From positions 105,552,807 through 105,616,806 of the forward strand of contig NC_088910.1 of NCBI RefSeq assembly GCF_963576675.1: a DNA stretch of 64,000 bases, in the 5' to 3' direction. The translations under genes and the position numbers were made by a program. This stretch comes from Euphorbia lathyris. Taxonomy: Eukaryota; Streptophyta; Magnoliopsida; Malpighiales; Euphorbiaceae. Of this stretch, positions 10,390 through 20,693 are shown in pieces; position 1 is the first letter of the stretch, and each line of letters opens with the position of its first letter. The notes below the pieces were generated by a model that made no database searches, had not been told where the DNA came from, and saw only the letters and a program-made list of their open reading frames with translations.

Positions 10390-11324
10390 TATTAGTATAA
10401 TTAAATCAAAGCACTTAAATTTAATTGTCCCTTAATCATGGATTAACTTAAATGATTTTGTCAAATCAAAATCGTGTGGAAAGGTGTTTTAACAAACTTA
10501 AGACCTCTAATATAATTAATAGGGAAAAGTACGAAAAAAATGTATGTGGTTTGCCCAATTTATAAACAGAGGCATGTGGTTTAAAAGTTTACAAATAAAG
10601 GTCTGTAACATGTTTTATTTACAAAACAAAGTATTACAATTACATATTTAAGTTCTGATTACAACCAAAGACGTTTTTATTTTAACAAAAATTATTCTTA
10701 CATATCAGCAAAACACAACCCCTGAAAAAAACAACTTTCTAAAGCGAAACAATAAATAATATGGTGAAATTTTACGTTTTTTACTAATCTGACAGTTTAT
10801 GAACTAAATTGATATTTAAGTTCATTTTACACGGTTGCAATTTGATTTTTTGTGATCTGTATTTTATCAAGGGAAAAGTACAAAAATAAACCTTGTGGTT
10901 ACACCTGTTTTCGATTACAGCCCTGTGGTTTAAAAGTTTGCAAAATGGTACTTTGAGGTTCATTCCGTTAGCAAATACAGGCCAAATTGACTAACGGTGT
11001 TAAAAGTCAAAGGAAAAAAGAGTTAATTTAGTCCTTATATTTATTTATTTTATAAATTAACCCCCTTATTATCTAATTATCACAAACAAACCCCAAAATA
11101 AAAAATAAAAATCAAATAAACTATCTTCTCCATCTCTCTTTAATTTCTTTTCTTTCTCTCTCCTCTTTATTAATTTCTCTCTCTAAAATCAATTGATTTC
11201 TTTCTAAATCTAATCTTTAATTAGTTACTACTCTAACTCTTTGACCAAATTAACTCTAAATCAATTAATCAAACTCAAGGTGGATCACGCAAATCCAACT
11301 GTTCGATTAGGAGACCAAATCACT

Positions 11325-11499
11325 TACTCGAAATGGAGGTATACCTCAAGCTTGGTTCCATCCGGAAAAGTCTGCCAAGATGGAATTAATTCAACAATGT
11401 GTCACTAACAGAAAGAAGCCATTCCATCTCTCTCCTCCACATTGCTTTCTTCTCTTGAGCTAGAGGTTCTAACCTCCATAGTTGCCCAAATAGAGTTGC
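11325..11499 (-). pseudogene. RopGEF (PRONE domain) fragment, second half
   Basis: The minus strand encodes [14 protein letters not shown], then [17 protein letters not shown], and after a small frameshift [17 protein letters not shown]. These are contiguous PRONE-domain motifs of plant Rho-of-plants guanine nucleotide exchange factors. The piece abuts the first half of the same region in the opposite orientation, so the captured exon is inverted internally. It is a non-functional fragment. Recognition is from memory of the family. Confidence 0.85.
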
Positions 11500-11622
11500 T
11501 ACAAAATTGATTGAAGTGAAGGGAAGATTTGCAAAATTATTGCTTGGAGAAGATATGTCTGGTTGTGGAAATGGAGTATGCACAACATTGGCTATTTCAA
11601 ATGCTATCACTAATCTTTGTGG
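11500..11622 (+). pseudogene. RopGEF (PRONE domain) fragment, first half
   Basis: The plus strand encodes [14 protein letters not shown], then [17 protein letters not shown]. In RopGEF proteins this directly precedes the ATLFGQLW motif found on the minus strand at 11325-11499. The two halves now lie head to head. The frame runs into a 149-residue ORF (11507-11956), fusing the RopGEF piece to the GIR-like piece downstream, a possible chimeric reading frame. Confidence 0.85.
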
Positions 11623-11639
11623 TGCGTGGAGGAACAATT

Positions 11640-11956
11640 ATCAAAGTGTTTGCACACTAGACAAAGTAAAAATGACTCTCGAAAGAGCAGAGAAAGAACC
11701 GATCAGGAAACGATCGTCGCTCTGGAAATGGTCGGTGTCGCCTTCCTACTCTTCATCTTCATCCTCCATTAAAGAGATGCGAGAAGATGAAGATGAAGAT
11801 AAACTCGCCGTGTTCTCTCCCATTGCCGTCGGCTGTCCAGGTTGTTTATCTTATGTTTTGGTAATGAAAAATAACCGGAAATGTCCTCCGTGTGATTCGA
11901 TTGTTCCATTGTCGCCGGTGAAGAATCCTCGAATTGATCTTAATATGTCAATTTGA
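11640..11956 (+). pseudogene. GIR-like CxxC zinc-motif gene fragment in the Pack-MULE
   Basis: The C-terminal ~105 residues of ORF 11507-11956. Visible are a Ser-rich tract, an acidic patch ([12 protein letters not shown]), a paired-CxxC module ([11 protein letters not shown]...[11 protein letters not shown]) and a C-terminal PRIDLNMSI, which resembles the LxLxL EAR repression motif. The CPxCL...KCPxC arrangement resembles plant GL2-interacting-repressor-type proteins. The frame is open to a natural-looking stop. It could be expressed as a chimera with the RopGEF piece or be inert. Confidence 0.55.
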
Positions 11957-12726
11957 GATTGATTGAAGAGAAATTAGTGATAATTAATTTTATCTGGTGT
12001 TAATGATGCTGTAAATGCTAATTTAGGTTCTAGACAACAGAAAAATTGTAGGGCTAACAAAGATATAGATTATAATTTTTATATGTTTGTTCTTTTTGAA
12101 TTGGGGGAAATTGTTAAACTTTTTTTGCATATTCGTTTATATAATTGGCTTTCAAAGTTATATTTGATTTTGTATTTTTAAAGAGAGAGAAATTAACAAA
12201 GAGGAGAGAGAGAAGAGAGAGAAAGAAAAAGAAAAATAAGAAATTAGAGAGAAATGGAGAAGAAGGTGTATTTGATTTTTATTTTTAATTTTGATGTTTG
12301 TTTGTGATAATTAGATAATAAGAGGGGTTAATTTATAAAATAAATAAATATAATGACTAAATTAACTCTTTTTCCTTTGACTTTTAACACCGTTAGTCAA
12401 TTTAACCTGTGTTTGCTAACGGAATGAAACTCAAAGTACCATTTTGCAAACTTTTAAACCACTGGACTGTAATCGAAAACAGGTGTAACCACAAAGTTTA
12501 TTTTTGTACTTTTCCCTTTTATCAATATATAAATGTAATTGAAAAAAAATTAAAAAATACTCTTATTGTTATCAATTACTTAAAAGTTTAATTTTAAATG
12601 CTTTGTTTTGTAAAAAAAGTATAACACATACATCTATTTGTAAACTTTTAAACCACGGACCTCTATTTGCAAATAAGGCAAACCACGAGTATTTTTTCAT
12701 ACTTTACCCTAATTAATATTTTTTTT

Positions 12727-12801
12727 ATTACCTAATCTACTACCTCTATATAAAATGTGAAACATAAAAGTTATCTCATATTTTTCCAAAGCAACATAAT
12801 T
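12727..12801. repeat. Left copy of a tandem unit split by a LINE
   Basis: 'attacctaatct...aacataa' here matches 24136-24210. The unit was tandemly duplicated, and the LINE landed at the end of the left copy (AGCAACATAATT at 12790-12801). Confidence 0.7.
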
Positions 12802-12849
12802 TTTTTTTTGGTAAAATGGAGGGGATTACCCCCAAACAGACAAAACAAA

Positions 12850-13365
12850 TGTTGGACAAACAATTACGTCTGTCTTAAAAATGTTAGATGTGATTAACCA
12901 AAGAACAAAACGAACACAGAAAATAATATGAACAATAAAGTTAGAAATTAAAAGGAAAGGGTTAGACAAATCTGAGGCCTGTATTAGCAGTTTCCTTAAG
13001 ACAGATGTCGTCGCTATTGACGATCGTCTCCCAGGATACAACAGATTATGCAAGAGAACTCAAACCGTGTGTAGCCTAGTTATCACCGGAGTAGGAAAAC
13101 AAGAACAATGTGAACAGACAAAGAGTATTTTGAAAAACTTCAACAAGTTTTAGCAACTTTTTGCAACCTGTGAATTTTGACAATTCATTCTATATAAATA
13201 GAACTCGAAAGGATAAGTCTTTTCACAAATGAACACGACTGTACATGGACAGACACGACTGTCCACGTACGAACACGACTGTACACAATGGACACGATTG
13301 TTCATGAAAGGAGGTATTTGTTGGTATATAAATTAATATATAATTTTATTCAAAAAATTTCAACA
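12850..13365 (+). repeat. Left LTR of the LARD-like element
   Basis: Intact LTR from TGTTGGACAAAC to ATTTCAACA. It has a TATA box (tatataaata, about 13190-13200) and four 20-bp tandem units around ACACGACTGTNCA (13231, 13251, 13271, 13290). The right LTR differs by scattered substitutions. Confidence 0.88.
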
Positions 13366-14880
13366 ATCCCCCACATGAATAAAATTAGAAACGAGACGAT
13401 TACGAAATGGTGATAACTTTCTACAGAAGATATCTGCATAGGATAGGTAGCTAATGTGCCTTGAACCTTCCATTGTGAAAGTATATTTACTTTACTGGCT
13501 GACTAGTAGACGCGATGTCTTTGAACTATTCTGCCGTTTGTGTAAACGATAATATACCCCACACAGATACCAACATAACACGGTATGGTTCTCATGGTTA
13601 TGTTCGTTATGGTCATGAACATTGCCTGGTTCTGCGAGAGTTTAAGAGAACTAGGCCCCACACTAGTCTCAATCGAAGCGACCCCACTTCACTCTGACAT
13701 AGGTGATTTATTTGCTCAGAATACTGACGCACAATGTATCATTAAAAGCATATAGCTTAACCTTTTCCCGTTGGTGTCACTGTTTACATCTAGGAATGGA
13801 CGAGGGTTTAACCCCCACAGTGAACGCGCAAGGTTTATGCAATTAGGTTGTCCCTTTGAACCTAGATCTTGGGATCTCCAGTCAACTAGGTAGGGTTTTC
13901 CTTCACATAACGCCTCTTCTCTCTGGGCTTTAGTCCAATTCCTTTCGATGATTTTTCAATTTGATCTCGGTTTAACCTCTAGGTTAGCGGATCCGCTGTG
14001 TTATCCTTTGATTCTACAAAATCAGTTAGAATGACACTTGTTGAGATCAATTGACTAATGATGTTATCACATGGAAGCTTTTCTACTTGTAACTCATCAT
14101 ACATAAGCTTTTTATACCGCATATTCACCAACTGATATGATATTTTTCTTCGATTCCATCATTGTGACGTACTTATTTTAAGGCAATTTGATTTCTACAT
14201 TTTTAGTAACTATCATAAATTAAATCTAGACAACTAATGTTCATCTACCAGCGTCTAACTCGGCTAGATAACATTACTACTCAGATTTGTCAATTTATGA
14301 CATTTCACATTTCTAATGTAAATTCACCCTTACGCGCGAGAATATCAAATATGAAATTTTCGCATATCATCATCATCTCTAAAGAAAACATATTTTTCTT
14401 TTATCATCAAGTCTTTAAAATTCATAACAATGAATTTTCCTAGACTTTTAGTGTGGCTTATATGTTGCCACTGGTACAAGTAGGCCTATAGCCTTTGAAG
14501 TGACCGTGTTTTAAAAACCGGATCCATCTTCAATTAACACATGTACCAACATATGCCAAAAGGCAATTAATCTGTTTAAACAAACAGAGACAAGACAATA
14601 ATTAACAATAAAAATATAAACTATATATATTTTTTACGTTGTTCAACTTATCCCAATAATTTTCTATTGTGATCTGTTCGTCAAAACAATCCACCAAAGC
14701 TTTTCTGCTTTTCTGTACGCATCTTCATTCGCTATTTATTTATGCTATTAAAGTTGTTGTATCTTGATCTTATAAAAGCTTTTCTCAAAAAAATAAATAA
14801 TAATCATGAACTTAATTAAGCCCAATGATGGGGGAAGAAAATCACAACAACTTCCATCAAAACTTTTAGTAAAGTTACAG
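13366..14880 (+). other. Internal region of the LARD-like element, no coding domain
   Basis: It begins 'atcccccacatgaataaaatt', a C-rich start common after plant LTRs. The short ORFs (13515-13697, 14237-14443) show no recognised domain. I see nothing else supportable here. Confidence 0.5.
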
Positions 14881-16726
14881 AGTGCATAAGATGAAGGAAA
14901 ATAGGCTATCGTTTGGCAGCGGAAATATAAAAATTTTAACATTTTTCCATTAACCCAAGATCCGTTAATCGTTATTTCATATAAAGAGGGATAGAAGGAA
15001 ATACCTTTCGATGAACTATCTACCGTTGCAACGTAGTGTCCACAACTCTTAGTCCGAGTTCCCGAGCACAAGACAAAAACACAATTAAAAATATGATTAG
15101 AACTCAACCGTATGAAAGCAACCAAAGTAGATTGCCTCTAATAAATCAACACAAGATCAAGGAATAAGAGAAAGAGATGAATAATCAATTGAAACGGAAG
15201 GAAGCGGTAGATGATCTCGTCCTCAACAAGGGGGTCGAAATTCTCTCTCTTCAATTGGCTAGGGTTGGCCGAATTCTACTATAAGGGGGGTATATATACT
15301 CTCTTGTATCTAAACCCTAGTTAGATAGAATTAGGTTACTGAATAAGAATTTAATTCGGAATAAAATTCTTATTAGTTATTATCTATAATTATATCTAAA
15401 TATAAAGATAATAATAATAACTTGACAGAATAATAATAGAAGCAATTTAATCTCATTAAACCTCCTAACTTATTTATCCTTTAATTAATTTAATTCACAA
15501 TCATAATCTAATTAGAATTGTTTAAAAATCAAATTAATTATTTATGTATTTTATATACATAAAATCACCCCCCTATGTACTGGGCCTTAGTGGACTTAGT
15601 TGGGCTTCCATCAATTAATTAACATCTGTTTCTCTTTTGGGCTCCAAGTCTTATGTATGACCCATTAGGTTCTTATTGCTTCTAGCCGTATGCAACCATT
15701 AAATTAATTTTCTCATAATTATATTTAATCTTTGCATAACGGAATGAGTACGCAAAATGTGATTGGCAGATCCGAAACATTCCCCCAGAGCTATAAGAAG
15801 ACAGGTTGATTCTGTCGTTGACCTTTCCGTATTAGTTACAGTATAATTCGATCCTTCATCAACTACATCCTTGAACTGAATCTTATGACTATGGATAATG
15901 TCAAGTCACATATAGCGAGACGTTCGTTTTACTTGTACAGGCCGAGTTAACTCCAATTAGATAGGTTAAGTGAAATCTGCATTTCAAGTCTTAAGCTATC
16001 ACCTTGCAAGGATTTAGAGTCAAGTCTTCCACAAGCGATCCTTGGACGTATCTCCCATTTATCGGGAGTGACAAATGCTCAATCCAATGTATAACTATCC
16101 TGCAATTACTTCCTGTGATACCCAACGTTTGTCGTTCACACCCCAGAGCCATCTCTGTTATGGATCGTGTTACAACAGGATCAAAGCATCACATTCCATA
16201 ATCCAGAATCACTAATTAACATTCCTTTGAGTCTTAGGATTACTTATACCTATTAATACCAATGAGATGAACAGGTGACAAGGATAAATCTACTCATCCT
16301 GTTATCTCAAGTCGGGTCCCCAATCCTAATGAACTCCCTTTCATCGGATCCATGTAACTGTCCAGATATCTGCATATCTGAAGCTTGTGAGATCAGCTCT
16401 CTGTCTCGACAAAAGACATTGTTACATGCAAGTCTCAGCAGTGATATGCCAATCCTATTTCTAAACATATTACTTGACTTGGGGTGGTTTTAAGTTTATT
16501 AGTTTATTATAAATTTTTGTCTCACTTCATGCTTGTATGAACACTTTATAATCACTTTAAACAAACTTAGGGATTTCCTTTTATTAGACTTATTTAGTTC
16601 TTAAAAGAGGTTGCCTTTATATAGTTATGAAACTATATCTTATTAAAACAAATGATATAAAGAACACTTCATTTACATTTAGTTCATATCCTAGAACAAT
16701 TGTCTATAGGACACTAAACCCCAACA
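14880..16726 (-). repeat. Nested LTR-type repeat ending in the TGTTGGGGTTTAGTGTCC motif
   Basis: On the minus strand the repeat starts at 16726 with TGTTGGGGTTTAGTGTCC, a terminus seen in a widespread plant LTR family. It runs without coding potential to a 'ttccgctgccaaacg' motif near 14910-14935. A solo LTR or non-autonomous element nested in the LARD internal region is likely. The left boundary is approximate because no TSD was found. Confidence 0.5.
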
Positions 16727-17802
16727 TAAGATATTGATGCAACTACACTTACACATAATATCACTTTTTCTCATACCGAAGAATTGATAGCCGAACCATC
16801 AGAAGATTTCACCAATTTTTACCATTGATAGAAGTTCTGAATATTGACCTAATATTCAAATATATATATAAATATATATTGAGAGTATACAAATATAGGG
16901 ATCCTTAGATGAAGTGCATCCGCCTCAAACAATATATTCAACCAGAGAGTTATATTTCTTACCACCTTAATAATACTTAGCTTTTGATGATAATATCAAC
17001 TCTGCGTAGTTCTGTCAATACTTCAGAAAGAATTAAGATTCGTTCCAAACAATACTTTTGTGTATGGCCATACTCTTTCTTCTCTGTATTTTTGAAAATC
17101 ACACAACTATTGATCTGTCTTAAGAATGTTGGACAAACAATTACGTCTGTCTTAAAAATGTTAGATGTGATTAACCAAAGAACAAAACGAACACAGAAAA
17201 TAATATGAACAATAAAGTTAGAAATTAAAAGGAAAGAGTTAGACAAATCTGACACTACAAGAAAATTGATTTTTGGCAACGAAGAAGGTTGTTGCGAAAA
17301 ATATTTTTAGCAACGAAATCATATTTTTCGCAACAAAATATGGTTGTTGAGAAACATTCCGTTACTAAAGGTATTTGCAATGACTTTCTGTTGTTGCAAA
17401 AAATATATATATTGGCACCAACACTCCTGTTGCAAAAAGTTAGTTGTTGCGAAACCTGAACCCCATGTGAGAAAGTGAAATTTGTCTTATGCAACAAGAT
17501 ATGACGTTGCTGTTTATTGTAACGTTTCGCAACAACCTTTGATGTTGCTATATATTTTGATTTTTTACAACAACATATGTCATTGCTATATATTTTGACG
17601 TTTCGCAACAACACATGTCGTTGTTATAAATTTTTAAGTTCTGTAACAACCGTTGTCGTTTCTAATATTATATTAATCGTAACAACTTTTATGTTGCCAA
17701 AGTAATTTTTCTGCCAAAATTTTTTATTTTTTATTTTGTTTCCCAAAATTTCTAAAAATTATAAATTTTTAATTAATTTATTTAGATTGAAGTGAACTCT
17801 TT

Positions 17803-17856
<54 letters not shown>

Positions 17857-18130
17857 AGACCTCTTCATTTAAACTGCACACTTCATAATATATGAAATAG
17901 GGCAAAGTCTCTAGAATATGCATCTTTGACAATTAAACAACATGCATAAACTTTTATAAAACAATAATGAAAGTTAGGAATGAAATTCCACTAATAAAGA
18001 AAAATGGAACCAGAATATCTATCATTGAAGTGACATTGAACTATTTTTATAAAAAAAATTTGTAAAATTGACTTGTATCCCTTCCAAAGGTATAAGTAAT
18101 TGCTCACTTCTAAGAGACATAGAACATGGA

Positions 18131-18540
18131 TTAAATCATACAATAATCAGGATTTGATCTCATTTCAATTCTTAATACCTGAACATCAAACCACCCCTGG
18201 TACTTGAGCATTTCAATGCACTGCTTGGCCTTCATCTCATCCAAACTATTTCGTAGAGAGGCTGCCTCACCCTTAAACATATCAAGCTGCTTCTTCAACT
18301 CAGCTTCCTGGGCCTCCCATCCTTTTTCCTTCTTTTCAAGGGTCTCCTCCATAGCCTTCCATTCTGATAATAACTTACGGAACTGCCTGATAAAATGCTC
18401 ATTGAGTTTCTCCACATCCGACGACTTCTCCCTCAACTTCTTCTCCAACTCTTCCTTTTCTTTTCAGTAATTGTTGGAGATGGTGGACAGCTCCTCTACA
18501 CGGCTCAAGAGCACATTATGCCCGCGGGGAGTCTGGAAAA
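18131..18540 (-). pseudogene. Coiled-coil gene fragment inside the CACTA element
   Basis: The minus strand encodes a charged, heptad-like helix (SSDVEKLNEHFIRQ, EWKAMEETLEKKEKGWEAQE, SLRNSLDEMKAKQ), with upstream in-frame sequence QTPRGHNVLLSRVEELSTIS after one stop near 18465. The coding part ends at WFDVQ followed by GTATTAAG, a possible splice donor near 18180. More exon-like sequence (WVSLFGPNVDLSHPP) lies at about 18690-18770. I do not recognise the parent gene. It may be a captured host gene or the second ORF of an autonomous relative. Confidence 0.5.
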
Positions 18541-18834
18541 AGATAAGTCAGAATATCCGATACTTAACAGATGACAAAAGAAGACTCGAAACAAAAGCTA
18601 TATAATAAGTGAATGGTCAACTGATGAAAGCAAAACCTCCTCATGAGTCTTCAGCTGCTACTCAGCCATCTCCTTAGGAAAGCCGGTTAAGTGGAGAAGG
18701 TCTGTCCCAACAGGAGGATGAGATAGGTCCACATTAGGACCGAAGAGACTAACCCAAGCCTGTAAAACAAAAAATATCATATAATCCACAAAGGAGAGTG
18801 CACGCAAATCATTCTAACCACTAGTTGATGCTTG

Positions 18835-18960
18835 AACTGCCTTTGTGTTATCTTTGCAAATGAAATTATGCACATTATCATCATTAAGTTTCTTCAAGGA
18901 TTCCTCTCCAAGCCATTCATCCCAACTGTTGCAAGAGTAAGATTGTAAAAAATGACAACT
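18835..18960 (-). pseudogene. Possible chromo-barrel (MRG-like) gene fragment
   Basis: The minus strand encodes SYSCNSWDEWLGEESLKKLN, which resembles the '(N)WDEW(V/L)G..RL.K' signature of MRG-type chromo-barrel proteins, with a weaker KVQLEKKHTQVFLL upstream at about 19020-19070. The match is short and the flanking frames are broken. Low confidence. Confidence 0.3.
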
Positions 18961-19740
18961 TATCAGGGTCAGTAACAAACAGAGTAAGCCATCAAAGTAG
19001 AAAAACTTGAGTATGTTTCTTCTCCAGCTGAACCTTTAATCCATCCAAAGATATGCAATTCAAATTGCAATGTTGGTGAAACCAATTAGAATAGCTAGTT
19101 GACTCTCTCAAACCGCAAATTGTTTTAGTTACGAGATAGATACTACTCACCTTATTAGAATAATAAAGGTCACAGTTCCTTTACCTTGTACTAGTCTTGA
19201 GCTACCAAAAAACTCTCAGTTCAAACACCGTTTAATACAAGAAAGTAGATCTTCAAATGCATATCTTGCGTTCTCTGATAAAAGCACAACGCTTTATTCT
19301 GATTTTTCTTCTACTTCCAAATAAAATCTAGCAGAAGATAGCTTACAATGGAGATGTCACTTTAGAGGTTATTTAGAGTGTACATTCATTCAACGATTCT
19401 GTTCACAACATCATAGGACATCAACAATGTACCATGGAAGAGGATTCTATAGACATTCAACCTTGAAAGAACACAAAATATTGTAAGTTCTGAAGGACTG
19501 AAGCATACTTCCATACTAACTTGTGTGATCAATCATAAAAGGATTTAAATTTCAAAAAACTATACCATGATACTATTTTGCAGCATAAGAGTTACAAGTA
19601 TTTAAATCATTAAACCAATTATGAAAATCATAATGTAAAATGAAACTCAAATGTTTATGTCACCTAATTTTTCAAGATTTAGTTTATACATCTTACATTT
19701 TATAATGTGGAAAGAAATAAAGATGCAAATCACAACTTAC

Positions 19741-19910
19741 AATTGATGGTAGAATGACATAATGCAGATTTTGAGTAGCCAACTTAATCATTTCATTGAT
19801 GGGGCCACAATCAACTAGCAGTAGCTTCTTCGTGTTCTCCATTTGATTGGCAAAGTTCACAACATTCTTAGTTTTATGTGTATGGATCTCCAAATCGTCA
19901 AAAGTAAGAG
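19741..19910 (-). pseudogene. Captured exon of a bacterial-type ribosomal protein uL4 gene
   Basis: The minus strand encodes a colinear stretch beginning LTFDDLEIHTHKTKNVVNF, continuing with LLLVDCGPINE and LATQNLHYVILPSI. These are core motifs of organellar/bacterial-type uL4, probably the mitochondrial form. It is bounded by an AG acceptor (19911-19912) and a GT donor (19739-19740), so an exon was captured with its introns rather than as cDNA. The fragment is short and lacks the rest of the protein. Confidence 0.75.
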
Positions 19911-19984
19911 CTACAGTTTTTTAAGATTATAGGCTGACACATGAAAGAATAATCAGTTAAATAAGCTAAAGTTAAATATAAAAA

Positions 19985-20257
19985 AGGGATCAAGGTTATC
20001 GGGGAAGTGCCAATTTGATCCCATATACAAAATAGCACCAATTAACCTCAACGTTATGAAATGGTATCAATCTAACCCCAAATTTATGAAATGGTGTCAA
20101 TTAAACCCTAACATTATCCCTTTCTTTTCTGAGGTAATTAGACCATATATAATTACAACATTTCATAAATGTTGGTGTTAAATTGGTACTATTTTGTATG
20201 TGGAAGACAACTTAGTACTTCTCCAATAACCTTGTAGCCATTTTGGTACCATACCCC
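19985..20257. mobile_element. MITE nested in the CACTA element (9-bp TSD)
   Basis: Imperfect inverted arms (left 'atcaaggttatcggggaagt', right its diverged complement) and a 9-bp duplication ATATAAAAA at 19976-19984 and 20258-20266. It lies between the two uL4 exon remnants. Mutator-like by TSD length. Confidence 0.7.
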
Positions 20258-20599
20258 ATATAAAAATTAAGAAATGCAAATAACAAAGTTGAAACTATTG
20301 CGATAGAATTGCAGAAGTTACATAAAGAGTAACAACTAATAAAAAGCAATGAATGAAGATGTTAATCGCATATGGAAAAGGATCTCCTCGCAAGGAACAT
20401 GCTTAATTATTAATTTTACAACATATGCAAGATTATGGGCACAAATAATTTAAGGCATGTGCATGATGCAACCATACCTAAACTATTATACAGAATTCAA
20501 TCCTTATGATTTAGTCAAATTACTCAAATGTCATAACACATTGAAATAAATAAATGATAAAACATTAGTACCTGAACATTGATTAAGACTAAAATTCTT

Positions 20600-20693
20600 C
20601 AATGCCAAAGGTTCACGAAATGTCCTATGCCTTGCTCTTCCAAGACCCTGCTATTTATTTGGTTTTTTCCAGTACCACTAACCTCATTTGACA
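20600..20693 (-). pseudogene. Second, decayed uL4 exon inside the CACTA element
   Basis: The minus strand gives EVSGTGKKPNK, then a stop, then QGLGRARHRTFREP. uL4 proteins have EVSGTGRKPxxQKGTGRARHG at the matching point, upstream of the exon at 19741-19910. Order and orientation agree with a single captured genomic segment. A stop codon and missing residues show it is not functional. Confidence 0.65.

Larger units (their letters stand above)
10871..12516. mobile_element. Pack-MULE-like element carrying gene fragments
   Basis: A 1,646-bp element with termini GGGAAAAGTACAAAAATAAA on both sides and long inverted repeats of roughly 300 bp (about 10871-11185 and 12185-12516) at around 90% identity by eye. 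It is flanked by a perfect 9-bp duplication TTTTATCAA (10862-10870 and 12517-12525). Between the arms are pieces of a RopGEF gene and of a CxxC zinc-motif gene, and no transposase. This matches the definition of a Pack-MULE. Confidence 0.92.
10522..12709. mobile_element. Outer Mutator-like MITE with a nested MULE
   Basis: Inverted termini starting GGGAAAAGTAC (left) and GGGTAAAGTAT (right, reverse complement) with ~110-bp similar arms, flanked by a perfect 9-bp duplication TAATTAATA at 10513-10521 and 12710-12718. A 9-bp TSD is the Mutator hallmark. Without the inner element it would be about 540 bp and has no coding capacity. Confidence 0.9.

Noticed and set aside
17803..17850. (TA)n run considered as a centromeric or origin-like feature
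   Set aside because: A simple microsatellite in the CACTA element; similar runs at 9318, 25270, 37765 and 38195 show it is common here.
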